From Rhodovulum imhoffii (GTDB lineage: Bacteria; Pseudomonadota; Alphaproteobacteria; Rhodobacterales; Rhodobacteraceae), in NCBI RefSeq assembly GCF_003046545.1, contig NZ_QAAA01000006.1, forward strand, positions 1-64,000: a stretch of DNA of 64,000 nt, read 5' to 3'. The stretch's first letter is position 1. The number at the start of each line of letters is the position of its first letter. Of this stretch, positions 53,271-63,157 are shown one piece after another. The notes beneath the pieces were generated by a model. The model was not told the DNA's origin, did not search any database, and was given only the letters and a program-made list of their open reading frames with translations. A program made the position numbers and the translations under genes.

Positions 53271-55166
53271 TCAGTCCGCCCATTCCCACGGCCGGGTGAA
53301 ATTGCCCAGAAGATGCGTCACGGCATCGTCTTCGACCGCCCCGGTCTTCTTCAGACGTACGACAAGGCCGCGCTTGCGATCCTCGACCACGCTTCCGACC
53401 CGCACTGCCAGGCCCGCGTCCTTCAGGGCCGCGTCATAGACCCGGGAGATGGCACGCTTGCGCAGGTCCGGCTTGAAGACCTTGCCCACCGCCGTCTTGG
53501 GAAGTTCGTCGAGAATCTCGACATATTTCGGTATTGCGGCACGTTCGTGGATATGCACCTTCGCGTATTCCAGCAACGCCTCGCTGCTGACGCTTGCCCC
53601 GTCGACAAGCTCGACATAGGCGCAGGGCAGTTCCCCCGCGAAACTGTCGGGCTGGCCGATCGCACCGACGAAGGCGACCTCCGGATGGCCGGACAGCGCC
53701 TCTTCGATCTCGGCGGGATCGATGTTATGCCCTCCGCGGATGATCAGGTCTTTCGCCCGGCCGGTGATATAAAGATACCCCTCTGAATCAAGCCGCCCCA
53801 GATCCCCCGTGCGCAGGAATCGCTCCTCCGCGAAAAGGCCGAGATTCTTCGCGTCCTCGGTATAGGTTGAGCCTTCGAAAACGCCGGGATTGGCGATGCA
53901 GATCTCCCCGACCTCGTCCACTTCGCATTCACGATCGATCTCACCGTCGGCATTGCAGTGAAGGATGCGCACATGAGTATAGGGGAACGGAATCCCGACC
54001 GAGCCGATCTTCTTGGGCCCATCCGGCGGGTTGATGGAAACAAGGCACGTCGCCTCTGTCAGTCCGTAACCTTCGCAGATTGTCACGCCGGTGGCTTTCT
54101 CGAAGCGGTTGTAAAGCTCCACCGGCAGCGCGGCGGACCCGGAGAACGCATAGCGCAAGGTCGAGACATCGGCATCAACCTTGCGCTGCATCAGCGCCGA
54201 GATCGCCGTTGGAACGGTGATCACGAAGGTCACCTTCCAGCGTTCGATCAACTTCCAGAAATTGTCGAAGACGCCCTCTCCCCGATAGCCCGCCGGGGTT
54301 GGCATGACCATATGCGCCCCTGCCGCGATCACCGACATCAAGACCGGGTAAGCGGCGAATACGTGAAACAGCGGCAGCGGGCAGATCAGCGTGTCTTCAT
54401 GAGTAAACAGCAGCCGATGCCCCAGCCAGCCATTATAGATCATGCCCGAATACTTGTGCTGGGCAACCTTGGGCATCCCCGTGGTGCCCCCGGTATGGAA
54501 ATAAGCGGCCACACGGTCGCGCGGCGGGTCGTCGAAGGCCAGGCGGTCGGCGGGCTGCCTGGCCAGTTCACGATTGAAACACAAAATATCCGCGTGATGC
54601 CCCACGGGCTTCTTGGGGCGGATCAGCGGCACGATCCACTTTTTCGGTGGTGTGAGGTAGCGTAACAGATCCACCTCCAGAACGGTGTGAACCCTGGGGG
54701 CGTGCTTGACCGCCTCGGCCACCTTCTGGGCCACGTCGGTTTTCGGAAACGGCTTGAGCGTCACCACCACCTTGGCGCCGGTCTCGCGCAGGATGGCGGC
54801 AATCTGCTCGGGCTCCAGCAACGGGTTGATCGGGTTCACGATACCAGCGACCGCGCCGCCCAGAAAGGTGATCGCCGTCTCGCTGCAATTGGGCAAGACA
54901 TAGGCCACCACGTCCTGTTGCCCCACACCCAGCTTGCGAAACAGGTTCGCAGCCTGCGTAACCTTCCGATGGACCTGATCCCATGTCAGGGTCTCCGCCG
55001 GGTCCTTCGGCCCGGACAAGAGCTGAAAACTGATCGCATCGCCCTTCGGGTTGCGCGCCCGGGTTTCGGACAGGAAGCGGTAAAGCGTCGGCGGAACATC
55101 CCGTGCATCCCACGCGGATTCAGCCTCGATAGCGTCGCGATCGGCGACGGATTGGTAATTTGACAT
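53271..55166 (-). CDS. Acyl-CoA synthetase (AMP-forming)
   Basis: Adenylate-forming ligase activating a carboxylic acid to its CoA ester; 631 residues. AMP-binding motif YFHTGGTTGMPKVAQHKYS (P-loop), GYGLTEATC (A5), TGDLGRLDSEGYLYITGRAKDLIIRGGHNI (A7-A8) and the catalytic Lys region PKTAVGKVFKPDLR near the C-terminus. Long-chain or medium-chain specificity cannot be read from the sequence. The start ATG at 55166 has GGGAGG seven bases upstream. Monocistronic, with a hairpin on both sides. Confidence 0.9.
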   Translation of the reverse strand: MSNYQSVADRDAIEAESAWDARDVPPTLYRFLSETRARNPKGDAISFQLLSGPKDPAETLTWDQVHRKVTQAANLFRKLGVGQQDVVAYVLPNCSETAITFLGGAVAGIVNPINPLLEPEQIAAILRETGAKVVVTLKPFPKTDVAQKVAEAVKHAPRVHTVLEVDLLRYLTPPKKWIVPLIRPKKPVGHHADILCFNRELARQPADRLAFDDPPRDRVAAYFHTGGTTGMPKVAQHKYSGMIYNGWLGHRLLFTHEDTLICPLPLFHVFAAYPVLMSVIAAGAHMVMPTPAGYRGEGVFDNFWKLIERWKVTFVITVPTAISALMQRKVDADVSTLRYAFSGSAALPVELYNRFEKATGVTICEGYGLTEATCLVSINPPDGPKKIGSVGIPFPYTHVRILHCNADGEIDRECEVDEVGEICIANPGVFEGSTYTEDAKNLGLFAEERFLRTGDLGRLDSEGYLYITGRAKDLIIRGGHNIDPAEIEEALSGHPEVAFVGAIGQPDSFAGELPCAYVELVDGASVSSEALLEYAKVHIHERAAIPKYVEILDELPKTAVGKVFKPDLRKRAISRVYDAALKDAGLAVRVGSVVEDRKRGLVVRLKKTGAVEDDAVTHLLGNFTRPWEWAD

Positions 55167-55224
55167 TTTTTTCCTCCCCGGCAGGGCCATGGGCCGGCTG
55201 CCATCCCTGCGACGAGGATGAAAG

Positions 55225-55289
55225 CAAAATGCGCCCGCCGCAAGCCGAACGCCCACGAAAAACGCAGCGTCAGCAAACCGGGCGGGCGC
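55225..55289 (-). terminator. Long inverted repeat after the BON-LysM gene
   Basis: Nine-base perfect GC arms (55231-55239 with 55281-55289) with a 41-base loop lie ten bases past the lysM gene stop. On the minus strand AUUUUGCUUU follows. It may act as a terminator, although the loop is unusually long. Confidence 0.4.
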
Positions 55290-55298
55290 GGTGCGGCA

Positions 55299-55727
55299 TT
55301 AACCCTGCGGAATGCGCAGCACCTGTCCGGGGTAGATCTTGTCGGGGTGGCTCAACATCGGGCGGTTGGCCTCGAAGATCTCCATGTAGCGCGCACCGCT
55401 GCCCAGCGCCTTTTCGGAAATCGCCCAAAGGGTGTCACCCTTTTTGACGGTATGGAACACTGGATCGTCGCCCCCGGCCTCATCGGAAACGGCGGCCACG
55501 CCTTCGATATTTCCAACCGCCAGCATGACCTTCTCCTTGGCTTCCTGGCTGGCAGGTTTGCCCGAAAGTTTGACCGTATCGCCCTCGACAGCAATCTCCA
55601 GCCCCTCGGCCTCCAGGCCGAGGTCGGCAATTTCCTTGCGCAACGCATCCTCGCTCGGTGCCTCGGCCGCCTCGGCGCGACCGGTCAGGCGCTTTCCGGC
55701 ATCTTTGACGAATTTCCAAAGACCCAT
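55299..55727 (-). CDS. BON-LysM domain protein (KbpA/YgaU-like)
   Basis: 142 residues with a BON domain (about 25-85: ALRKEIADLGLEAEGLEIAVEGDTVKLSG) and a C-terminal LysM domain (about 92-140: HTVKKGDTLWAISEKALGSGARY, then NRPMLSHPDKIYPGQVLRIP). This is the arrangement of E. coli Kbp (YgaU), a potassium-binding protein. No signal peptide is visible, as in Kbp. SD GGAG lies before the ATG. Located after the ABC exporter on the same strand. Confidence 0.9.
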   Translation of the reverse strand: MGLWKFVKDAGKRLTGRAEAAEAPSEDALRKEIADLGLEAEGLEIAVEGDTVKLSGKPASQEAKEKVMLAVGNIEGVAAVSDEAGGDDPVFHTVKKGDTLWAISEKALGSGARYMEIFEANRPMLSHPDKIYPGQVLRIPQG

Positions 55728-55799
55728 GCGTGATCTCCTTCAGAAAAAATTCTTCGATGCGCGCAAGATGCGCTGGAACTGGTCGAATGAAAAGTCAAA

Positions 55800-57593
55800 T
55801 CAGGCCGCAGACCCGACCCCGTCGGTAAATTGCAACCGCGCAAGGCGGGCGTAGAGTCCGCCCTCGGCCACCAGCGCATCATGGGTCCCTTCGGCCACGA
55901 TACGACCCTGGTCGAACACCAATATCCGGTCGGCTTTCTTGACCGTGGCCAAACGATGCGCAACGATGATCGTCGTCCGCGTCGCAGCCATCTCGTCCAC
56001 GGCGTGCTGTACGGCCCGTTCCGATTCCGCATCCAGAGCGGAAGTTGCCTCATCCAAAAGCAACACGGGGGCATCGCGCAGGATGGCGCGGGCGATGGCG
56101 ATGCGCTGTTTCTGCCCCCCCGACAACATGATACCCCGCTCGCCCACATAGGTGTCATAGCCTTTGGGCAACGCGACCAGGAAATCATGGGCGGCGGCGG
56201 CGCGGGCAGCGGCCTCGACCTCCGCATCGGAGGCTCCGGGGCGGCCGAAACGGATGTTTTCACATGCGGTTTCCGCAAAAATCACCGGATCCTGCGGCAC
56301 CAATGCGATCTGCTTGCGCAACTCCGCACGCGCAATCTCGCGCAGATCCACCCCATCCAGACGGATCGTTCCCTGTGTCGGGTCGTAAAAGCGCAGGAGA
56401 AGTTGAACGATCGTGGTTTTTCCCGCCCCGGACGGACCGACCAGCGCCACGGTCTCTCCGGGCCTGACATGCAGGGCGATCCCGTTCAGTGCTGCCTGCT
56501 CCGGGCGCGAAGGGTAATGGAACAAGACATCCTCGAACCGGATCTCGCCACGCACCGGATCGGGCAAACGGCGCGGAACAGAAGGATCGCAGACATCGTC
56601 TCTGGCGCGCAACAGTTCCGCCAGACGTTCGGTCGCCCCGGCGGCGCGCTGCAACTCGCCCCAAATCTCGGACAGCGCCCCCACCGCCCCGGCCACCATG
56701 ACCGAATAGATCACGAACTGCACGAGTTCGCCCACGCTCATGTCGCCGGCACGGACATCGCGGGCACCGATCCACAGCACGCCGACGATACCCGCGAAAA
56801 CAAGGAAGATCACGATCACCGTCATCACCGCACGGGTTCCGATACGGCGACGGGCGGCAACAAAGGACTTCTCCGTCACGTCCCGGAAATGATCCCGGCT
56901 CTGCTCTTCATGGGTGAAAGCCTGCACAGTCTGAACCGACAGAAGTGCCTCCGACGCACTCCCCGAAGACGTTGCGATCCAGTCCTGGTTCTCACGGCTC
57001 AACCGCCGCAGCCGCCGCCCCAGAACCACGATCGGCACGATCACGGCGGGCACCAGCAACAGAACCATCACCGCCAGCTTGGCAGAGGTCAGCAACATCA
57101 GTACCAGCCCCCCGGCAAAGATCAGCGCATTGCGCAGCGCGATCGACACCGACGACCCGATGACAGAAAGAATCAGCGTGGTGTCGGTGGTAATCCGGCT
57201 CAGCACCTCACCGGTCATGACACGCTCATAGAAGGCGGGGCTCATGCCGATCATGCGGTCGAACACGGCGGTACGAATGTCTGCCACGACACGCTCCCCC
57301 AGCCGGGTAACGAGATAATAGCGCAGCGCGGTTCCCAGCGCCAAAAGACCGGCAATCCCCAATGCCGCCGCGAAATAGGCGTCCAGCAAGGTGACGGCCT
57401 CGGTCTCGAAGGCATCGACCACACGGCGTACGGCCATCGGCAGGATCAGCGAAACACCAGCCGTCAGCACCAGCGCGGTCAGCGCGGCGAATACCAGGCC
57501 ACGATAGGGCGCAACAAACGGGACAAGCGCGCGCAACGCTCCGATCCGGCGGGATTTTTCACGCTCTTCCTCGTGACGTTGTTTTGGCGGCAT
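55800..57593 (-). CDS. ABC exporter, fused permease and ATPase (MsbA/LmrA-like)
   Basis: Homodimeric type IV exporter half, 597 residues. Six membrane segments lie within about 28-315, and the nucleotide-binding domain covers about 350-590. Walker A GPSGAGKTT, Q-loop ALVPQDPVIF, signature LSGGQKQR, and Walker B VLLLDEATSALD are all intact. A charged N-terminus of 25 residues precedes TM1. Substrate not determinable; lipid or drug export is typical. The ATG at 57593 is the first in frame giving a normal N-terminus. Confidence 0.88.
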   Translation of the reverse strand: MPPKQRHEEEREKSRRIGALRALVPFVAPYRGLVFAALTALVLTAGVSLILPMAVRRVVDAFETEAVTLLDAYFAAALGIAGLLALGTALRYYLVTRLGERVVADIRTAVFDRMIGMSPAFYERVMTGEVLSRITTDTTLILSVIGSSVSIALRNALIFAGGLVLMLLTSAKLAVMVLLLVPAVIVPIVVLGRRLRRLSRENQDWIATSSGSASEALLSVQTVQAFTHEEQSRDHFRDVTEKSFVAARRRIGTRAVMTVIVIFLVFAGIVGVLWIGARDVRAGDMSVGELVQFVIYSVMVAGAVGALSEIWGELQRAAGATERLAELLRARDDVCDPSVPRRLPDPVRGEIRFEDVLFHYPSRPEQAALNGIALHVRPGETVALVGPSGAGKTTIVQLLLRFYDPTQGTIRLDGVDLREIARAELRKQIALVPQDPVIFAETACENIRFGRPGASDAEVEAAARAAAAHDFLVALPKGYDTYVGERGIMLSGGQKQRIAIARAILRDAPVLLLDEATSALDAESERAVQHAVDEMAATRTTIIVAHRLATVKKADRILVFDQGRIVAEGTHDALVAEGGLYARLARLQFTDGVGSAA

Positions 57594-57679
57594 GCCGGGT
57601 CTCCTCGCTGTTCGCCCGTCTTTACGCGCTGCACGACGCGGCAACAAGACGCAGATACAACAGCCGGACAAGAAGAGAC

Positions 57680-57753
57680 TGGAGCGGGTAGCGGGAATCG
57701 AACCCGCACCAAGAGCTTGGAAGGCTCGTGTGATACCATTTCACCATACCCGC
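57680..57753 (-). tRNA. tRNA-Gly(UCC)
   Basis: A 74-base tRNA including an encoded CCA end. The acceptor stem GCGGGTA/TACCCGC is perfect (7 bp), the D-stem is GTGA/TCAC, the anticodon loop CTTCCAA gives anticodon UCC (reads GGA/GGG), and the T-arm is GCGGG-TTCGATT-CCCGC. Its promoter is visible just upstream. Confidence 0.97.
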
Positions 57754-57763
57754 CGCCCCCTCC

Positions 57764-57792
57764 GTATAAAAGGCAAGGGCCGGGGTCCGCAA
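57764..57792 (-). promoter_or_regulatory. tRNA-Gly promoter
   Basis: On the minus strand TTGCGG (57787-57792) and TTATAC (57764-57769) are spaced by 17 bases and end about 11 bases before the mature tRNA 5' end. Confidence 0.65.
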
Positions 57793-57913
57793 GCCCCAAA
57801 GGTGTCAGATCAGGTCCGGCCCGGCGGCGCAGCCGAATACAGCCACGCCATTACCCTCACCGGGCCATTGCTATACAGCGGGGCAGCACGCGCGCGCCCC
57901 TGCGCATTGCCGC

Positions 57914-59485
57914 CTACCGTGCGGTGATACGCCCGCCCGTGAAGGGCTTGTAAGACTCTCCGGCGGCCAGATACGCCGCCATTACATCCGCAAGATCCGG
58001 GCCGAAATCGTAAACGTTTTCGGCCTCTACGAACATCTTGTAGCCATCGCCCCCATTGCGGACGTAATTGTTGGAAACCACCCCGTAGGTCGCAGCCGGG
58101 TCCAACGGCACGAAACCGTCCCCCTCGGCCACCTGAACCCCGACCACGCGGGCGCCCGGCCCGGCGGCGGGGTTCCACACGACCTTCAGGCCGGCGACCT
58201 GCGGGAAGCGGCCGGCACCTTCCTCAACCTGACCGAACCCGTTTTCCAGTGCATCCAGCACCGTCTGCCCGCTGACCTGAAAGGTCGAGAGCGTGTTCTG
58301 GAACGGCAACACCGTCAGCACCTCCCCCATGGTAACGGGCCCTGCGTCGATCGAAGCCCGCAGACCGCCACCATTCTGAATCGCAATCTGAATACCCTGC
58401 GCGCGCACACGGTCCAACATGGCATCGGCCACCAGATTTCCCATCGGGCATTCCTGCGTGCGGCAAATTTCACGGCTGCCCTCGATCGGCGCGGCGGCTT
58501 CGGCCACGACTTTCTGGCGAATTTCCTCCAGCGGGACGGCAAGCTCCGCGATGCGGGCCTTGGTCGGCGCATCTTCGGCCACCGCGGCATCCATGATCAG
58601 CGGCTCTCCGGTAGCGGCGATAACCTTGCCCCCGCCATCGAACGTGACGGTCAACTCACCCAGAAACTTGCCGTAGGCATAGGCCTGCACGATAGCCGTA
58701 TCGCCCACCATGGTCGGGTAAGGCCCCTCGGCCCCATCGGCGACGTTCGACAGGTAGGTGTTGGTATGCCCACCCACGATCACATCCACCCCGGTGGTCT
58801 GGGCGGCAAGACGCTTGTCCATCGCGTAACCGGAGTGGCTGAGCACGATGATCTTGGTGACTCCTTCGGCGGTCAGCTTGTCCACCTCGGCCTGCACCGC
58901 CCCGGCGGGATCGGTGAAGACGACATTCGGACCCGGGCTGGCCAGTTCGTCTGTGTCCTGCGGGGTCAACCCGATCAGGCCAAGCCTTTCACCACCGCGT
59001 TCGATCACAACCGATTTGCGGATCGCATCGCGCAAAAACGGCTCCCCCGAAATGTCGGCGTTCGACATCAGGATCGGAAAATCCACCGCATCCACGAAGC
59101 CGCGCAAAACCTCGGGGCCATCGTCGAATTCGTGGTTGCCCACAGTCATCGCGTCATAGCCCATCCGGTTCATCATCTCCGCCGCGACCTTGCCTTTGTA
59201 GTAGGTATAGAACAGTGTGCCCTGAAACTGATCGCCCCCGTCGACAAGAATGTAAGTACCCGCACGCGCCTTCGCCTCTTCCAGCGCGGAGACCAGCCGC
59301 GCGGACCCCCCAAAGCACATGCCGGCGGCGTTGTCCTCTTGCGAACACCCGGAATCGTATTTGGAAATCGGCTCGAACCGGGCGTGAAAATCGTTGGTGT
59401 GCAGAATTGTCAGCGAATAGTCGGCCTGGGCAGCACCGGCCAGCAGCGCCACGGTCGCGGCCGCGGAAAGAATGCGCAGGGTCAT
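57914..59485 (-). CDS. Secreted bifunctional metallophosphatase/5'-nucleotidase
   Basis: Periplasmic UshA/YfkN-like nucleotidase, 523 residues. Signal peptide about 1-21 (ends AAQADY). N-terminal calcineurin-like metallophosphatase domain (24-300): TILHTNDFHARFEP, DGGDQFQGTLF, GNHEFDDG and VVLSHSGYAMD. C-terminal 5'-nucleotidase domain (330-510) with QNGGGLRASI and GDGYKMF. It releases nucleosides and phosphate from nucleotides outside the cell. No Pho-type or transport genes adjacent. Confidence 0.94.
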   Translation of the reverse strand: MTLRILSAAATVALLAGAAQADYSLTILHTNDFHARFEPISKYDSGCSQEDNAAGMCFGGSARLVSALEEAKARAGTYILVDGGDQFQGTLFYTYYKGKVAAEMMNRMGYDAMTVGNHEFDDGPEVLRGFVDAVDFPILMSNADISGEPFLRDAIRKSVVIERGGERLGLIGLTPQDTDELASPGPNVVFTDPAGAVQAEVDKLTAEGVTKIIVLSHSGYAMDKRLAAQTTGVDVIVGGHTNTYLSNVADGAEGPYPTMVGDTAIVQAYAYGKFLGELTVTFDGGGKVIAATGEPLIMDAAVAEDAPTKARIAELAVPLEEIRQKVVAEAAAPIEGSREICRTQECPMGNLVADAMLDRVRAQGIQIAIQNGGGLRASIDAGPVTMGEVLTVLPFQNTLSTFQVSGQTVLDALENGFGQVEEGAGRFPQVAGLKVVWNPAAGPGARVVGVQVAEGDGFVPLDPAATYGVVSNNYVRNGGDGYKMFVEAENVYDFGPDLADVMAAYLAAGESYKPFTGGRITAR

Positions 59486-59595
59486 ATCGACTCCCTCCCA
59501 ATGTGGATGACACCCTCAGACTGCCCCCGCACCTGCCGCCTGTCAAAGCCTTCCCGTCCTTGACCGCGCGCCGATCTGAGGGCATGTGAGCGGGC
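59486..59595. promoter_or_regulatory. Divergent intergenic region, nucleotidase / DUF952-pyrD operon
   Basis: 110 bases between divergent starts must carry both promoters. I do not see a clear operator; GAGGG at 59577-59581 could serve the DUF952 gene. Confidence 0.35.
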
Positions 59596-59934
59596 ATGCT
59601 GATCTACAAGATTTTCCGCCGCTCCGAATGGGACGCTTTCCACGAAAGCGGCGAAACGGCCGGCGCCCCGGTGGACCTGGAAGACGGGTACATTCACCTT
59701 TCCACCGCCGGGCAGGCCCCCGAAACGGCCGCCCGTCACTTCGCGGCGGAAAGCGACCTGGTTCTGATCGCCGTCGAGGCGGAAGCTCTCGGTCCGGCCC
59801 TGAAATGGGAACCCTCGCGCGGGGGGCGGTTGTTTCCACATCTCTACCGCCCCCTGGCGCTGGCCGACGTGGTGTGGGACAAGTCCCTGCCGCTGGGGGC
59901 CAGCGGCCACATATTCCCGGAGGGGATGATATGA
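59596..59934 (+). CDS. DUF952 domain-containing protein
   Basis: 112 residues, complete DUF952. Motifs: [13 protein letters not shown] at the N-terminus, [14 protein letters not shown] near 28-41, [11 protein letters not shown] (55-65), [13 protein letters not shown] near 76-88. The fold is predicted to be a small alpha/beta protein related to ADP-ribosyltransferase-like folds; function unknown. The stop overlaps the pyrD start (ATGA), so it is translationally coupled to pyrimidine synthesis. Confidence 0.85.
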   Translation: MLIYKIFRRSEWDAFHESGETAGAPVDLEDGYIHLSTAGQAPETAARHFAAESDLVLIAVEAEALGPALKWEPSRGGRLFPHLYRPLALADVVWDKSLPLGASGHIFPEGMI

Positions 59935-60989
59935 GCGTGCTGGAACGTCTCGCCCTTCTCGGTCTGCGCCGCCTGGATCCGGAAACCGCCCACGGGCTGG
60001 CGCTGCGGGCGCTCGGCAGCGGGCTGGCGCCGCTTTCCGGCCAGCTGACCGGCCCGCGCCTGGGTATTTGCCTGGCGGGCATGGCCCTGCCCAACCCCGT
60101 GGGCCTTGCCGCGGGGTTCGACAAGAACGCACAGGCCCTTGGGCCGCTGGCCCGCGCCGGGTTCGGGTTTGTCGAGGTCGGTGCAGTTACCCCCCGTCCA
60201 CAGTCCGGCAACCCGCGCCCACGCCTGTTCCGCCTGCCCGAAGACCACGCCGTCATCAACCGTTTCGGGTTCAACAACGAAGGCATGGAAGCCGTCTGCC
60301 TTCGTCTCGCCGCCCGACCGCAGGGAAACTGCGTGGGGCTGAACCTGGGCGCCAACAAAGATAGCGCCGACCGCGCCGCCGATTACGCGCGCGTTCTGGC
60401 CCATTGCGGGGCGCATGTGGATTTCGTAACTGTGAATGTCTCCTCCCCCAACACCGAGAACCTGCGCGACCTTCAGGGGAAAGCCGCCCTTTCGGCACTG
60501 CTGGTCGGCGTGATGGAGGCCCGTGCCGAACTGGCGCGCCCACTGCCCGTGTTTCTCAAAATTGCCCCGGACCTGTCGGACCGGGACCTGACCGGGATCG
60601 CCGGGGTCGCAGTGGAAAGCGGGATCTCGGGCATCATCGCCACCAACACCACGCTTTCGCGTGACGGGCTGCGCAACCCAAACGCGCGGGAGGTCGGCGG
60701 GCTTTCCGGCCAACCCCTGTTCGAAAAATCCACCCGCATCCTGGCCCGTCTCTCGGCCCTGACCGAAGGGCGGGTGCCGCTGATCGGCGTGGGGGGGATC
60801 GGCTCCGCCGAACAGGCCTATGAAAAGATCCGTGCCGGGGCCAGCGCCGTGCAACTGTATACCGCCCTGGCCTATCGCGGACTGGGGCTGGTCAGGGAGA
60901 TCGTGACCGGGCTGGATACCCTGCTGGCGCGGGACGGTTTTGCCAATGCCGCCGAAGCCGTGGGCACAGGCAGAAAGGACTGGGAATGA
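59931..60989 (+). CDS. pyrD: Dihydroorotate dehydrogenase (quinone), class 2
   Basis: FMN enzyme oxidising dihydroorotate with quinone in pyrimidine synthesis; membrane-associated through its N-terminal helices. 352 residues, typical for class 2. Motifs: [16 protein letters not shown] near 45-60, [42 protein letters not shown] with the catalytic Ser, NTTLSR, and GVGGIGS. Start at 59931 fixed by ATGA overlap with the DUF952 gene and GGAGG upstream. The stop overlaps the arsC-like gene start. Confidence 0.97.
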   Translation: MSVLERLALLGLRRLDPETAHGLALRALGSGLAPLSGQLTGPRLGICLAGMALPNPVGLAAGFDKNAQALGPLARAGFGFVEVGAVTPRPQSGNPRPRLFRLPEDHAVINRFGFNNEGMEAVCLRLAARPQGNCVGLNLGANKDSADRAADYARVLAHCGAHVDFVTVNVSSPNTENLRDLQGKAALSALLVGVMEARAELARPLPVFLKIAPDLSDRDLTGIAGVAVESGISGIIATNTTLSRDGLRNPNAREVGGLSGQPLFEKSTRILARLSALTEGRVPLIGVGGIGSAEQAYEKIRAGASAVQLYTALAYRGLGLVREIVTGLDTLLARDGFANAAEAVGTGRKDWE

Positions 60990-61333
60990 GCGCCATCACC
61001 ATCTGGCACAACCCTCGATGCTCGAAATCGCGCGCGGCATTGCGCCTGATCGAAGCGCAGGGCCACACCCCCGCGATTCGTCTTTACCGTGACGACGCCC
61101 CCACACCGGACGAGTTGCGGGCCGCACTGGAAACGCTCGGGATCCGCGCCATCGAGATGATCCGCACGGCAGAGGCGCGGTTCACGGAATTGGGCCTGTC
61201 GGCCTCCGATGACGGCGAAACCCTTCTCAGGGCCATGGCGGACAACCCGACCCTGATCGAACGGCCCGTGGTATTCGCCGGCGGCCGTGCCGTCATCGCC
61301 CGCCCGCCGGAGCGGGTTCTGGAACTGCTCTAA
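60986..61333 (+). CDS. ArsC family protein (arsenate reductase/YffB-like)
   Basis: Thioredoxin-fold protein of 115 residues. The catalytic Cys is C12 in NPRCSKSR, and the conserved RPVVF segment (about 92-96) carries the Arg of glutaredoxin-dependent ArsC. No other ars genes are near, and the position behind pyrD (ATGA overlap) is unusual, so an arsenate function is not assured; YffB-type homologues are not arsenate reductases. The stop shares CTAA with the convergent MATE gene. Confidence 0.85.
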   Translation: MSAITIWHNPRCSKSRAALRLIEAQGHTPAIRLYRDDAPTPDELRAALETLGIRAIEMIRTAEARFTELGLSASDDGETLLRAMADNPTLIERPVVFAGGRAVIARPPERVLELL

Positions 61334-62655
61334 CCCGCCGCCCGCGCCTCCAGCGCCGGGTAGCGCGCACCCAGGGTGAGTGCGCGCGCCACGAAATGAA
61401 TCAGCAGCGCCGCCCACAGTCCGTGATTGCCGAACGGCGGCACCAGAAGCGCCACCGCCCCCGCATAGACGATCGCCGTCAGGATCATCATGTTGCGCAT
61501 GTCCCGGGTCCGGGTCGCCCCGATGAAAATGCCGTCCAGCATGTAGGAGGCCAGCCCCACCACCGGGGCCGCGACCATCCATGGCAGGTAATCGCGCGCC
61601 GCGGCGCGGACCGGTTCGGCGGTGGTCATGATGTCGATGATCGCCGTCCCGAAGGTGGCGAAACCGACCGCCAGAAGCCCGACGCTGACCAACCCCCAGA
61701 AGCTGGTCAAAAGCGCCGCCCGGCGCAGATCCGCCCTTACCCGCGCGCCCATCGCCTGTCCCACCAGCGCCTCGGCGGCAAAGGCGAACCCGTCCAGCGC
61801 GTAAGCGGTGATTTCCAGAAACTGGAGCAGAATCTGGTTGGCGGCCAGCGGGACATCCCCGAAATCCGACCCGATGAACAGAAACGAGACGAAGATCCCC
61901 TGCAACAGGACGGACCGGATCAGGATATCGCTGTTGACCGACGCGATGTAACGCAGGCGTGCCCGGTCGAAAACGCGTGTCCAGTCACGCCAGGCGGGCG
62001 TGGCGAAGGCCTCGCGGCACAGCCACAGGCCCAGCCCCACGGCGCTCCATTCGGCCAGGAAAGTGGCGAAAGCCACCCCTTGAACGCCCCAGCCCAGCCC
62101 CAGAACGAACCACAGGTCCAGTGCAATGTTCAGCCCGTTCATCCACAATTGCAAAACCAGAACCGCGCGGGTGCGTTCCAGCGCGATGAGCCAGCCGGTC
62201 AGGCCGAAGATGGCGATGGCCGCAGGGGCCGACCAGATGCGGATGGCCATGTAATCGTGCGCCAGCGCCTCGACTTCGGGCGACGCGGGAGAGACGACGA
62301 ACGCCCCCGCGAACAACCCCCCGCGCATCAGGATCATCCCCACCCCGGCCAGCACGCCCAGAAACAGCGCGCGGGAGAGCATCGCACTCACCTCCGCGGC
62401 GTCGCCCGCCCCCCTGGCCTGCGCTGTCAGACCCGTGGTCCCCATACGAAGAAAGCCCATGATCCAATAGATCGCGGCGAGGATGATCGCCCCGATTCCA
62501 ACCGCCCCGATGGGTGCGGCCGCCCCCATCTGGCCAACCACGCCGGTATCCACCGCCCCAAGAATCGGCACCGAGGCGTTCGAAAGAACGATAGGCAGCG
62601 CAATTTTCAGAACCCGGCGGTGACCAAGCGCGGCGCCGGGCCGGGGCTCAGGCAT
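61330..62655 (-). CDS. MATE family efflux transporter
   Basis: Na+ or H+-coupled multidrug exporter of the NorM/DinF type, 441 residues with 12 hydrophobic segments. The first segment carries LPIVLSNASVPILGAVDTGVVGQ, and the second half has LEITAYALDGFAFAAEALVGQAMGA. The ATG overlaps the end of the thioesterase gene by eight bases. Third gene of a minus-strand unit with two hotdog thioesterases. Confidence 0.92.
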   Translation of the reverse strand: MPEPRPGAALGHRRVLKIALPIVLSNASVPILGAVDTGVVGQMGAAAPIGAVGIGAIILAAIYWIMGFLRMGTTGLTAQARGAGDAAEVSAMLSRALFLGVLAGVGMILMRGGLFAGAFVVSPASPEVEALAHDYMAIRIWSAPAAIAIFGLTGWLIALERTRAVLVLQLWMNGLNIALDLWFVLGLGWGVQGVAFATFLAEWSAVGLGLWLCREAFATPAWRDWTRVFDRARLRYIASVNSDILIRSVLLQGIFVSFLFIGSDFGDVPLAANQILLQFLEITAYALDGFAFAAEALVGQAMGARVRADLRRAALLTSFWGLVSVGLLAVGFATFGTAIIDIMTTAEPVRAAARDYLPWMVAAPVVGLASYMLDGIFIGATRTRDMRNMMILTAIVYAGAVALLVPPFGNHGLWAALLIHFVARALTLGARYPALEARAAG

Positions 62656-63157
62656 TTTGGGGGGGCATCAGGAAATGCCCGGTCGCCTGCGCGTAAAGAC
62701 GGGCGCGGTTGTCCTGCCAGCCTTCCACATGGACGCTGGCATAGCGGCGGCCGGAGCGGTTGATCCGCGCCCGCGCATAAGCATCGCGCGGCAGACCGGA
62801 GCGCAGATAATCGACGGTGAAGTCGATCGTCTTGGGCAGGCGCGGCAAGGTCTGCGGCGTCAGCGTCAGCGGGTCCAGATCGCCGCTTTCCATCTGGTCC
62901 CAGATCAGCGTCCAGCTCAACCCGATAATCGCCGTCACCTCAAGAAACGCCGCCGTTACGCCACCATGCAAGGCCGGCAGCATCGGGTTGCCGATCAGCT
63001 TCTCGTCGAAAGGCAGAATGGCGGTCAGTTCGTCGCCGCGGCGATCGAACTCGATGCCGAGAAAGCCGATATAGGGCACCCCGTGGACCAGCGCGTTCAA
63101 CGCCGCGTCCCGGCGTTGCTTGATGACCTGTACGGGTTCGGGGGGGCGGCGGCTCAT
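62648..63157 (-). CDS. PaaI-type hotdog thioesterase
   Basis: Acyl-CoA thioesterase-like protein of 169 residues. Hotdog motif [19 protein letters not shown] near 79-98 with the His-Gly-Gly turn, then the [14 protein letters not shown] strand. The N-terminus MSRRPPEP fits the ATGA overlap with the upstream thioesterase gene. Longer than the neighbour and only distantly similar, so probably an old tandem duplication. Substrate unknown. Confidence 0.85.
   Translation of the reverse strand: MSRRPPEPVQVIKQRRDAALNALVHGVPYIGFLGIEFDRRGDELTAILPFDEKLIGNPMLPALHGGVTAAFLEVTAIIGLSWTLIWDQMESGDLDPLTLTPQTLPRLPKTIDFTVDYLRSGLPRDAYARARINRSGRRYASVHVEGWQDNRARLYAQATGHFLMPPQNA

Noticed and set aside
57680-57753. 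tRNA-Gly as an integration (att) site
   Set aside because: No integrase gene and no partial duplicate of the tRNA 3' end are found near it.
60986-61333. Arsenic resistance locus
   Set aside because: Only one ArsC-family gene is present, coupled to pyrD, with no arsR, arsB or acr3; the family includes non-arsenate members.
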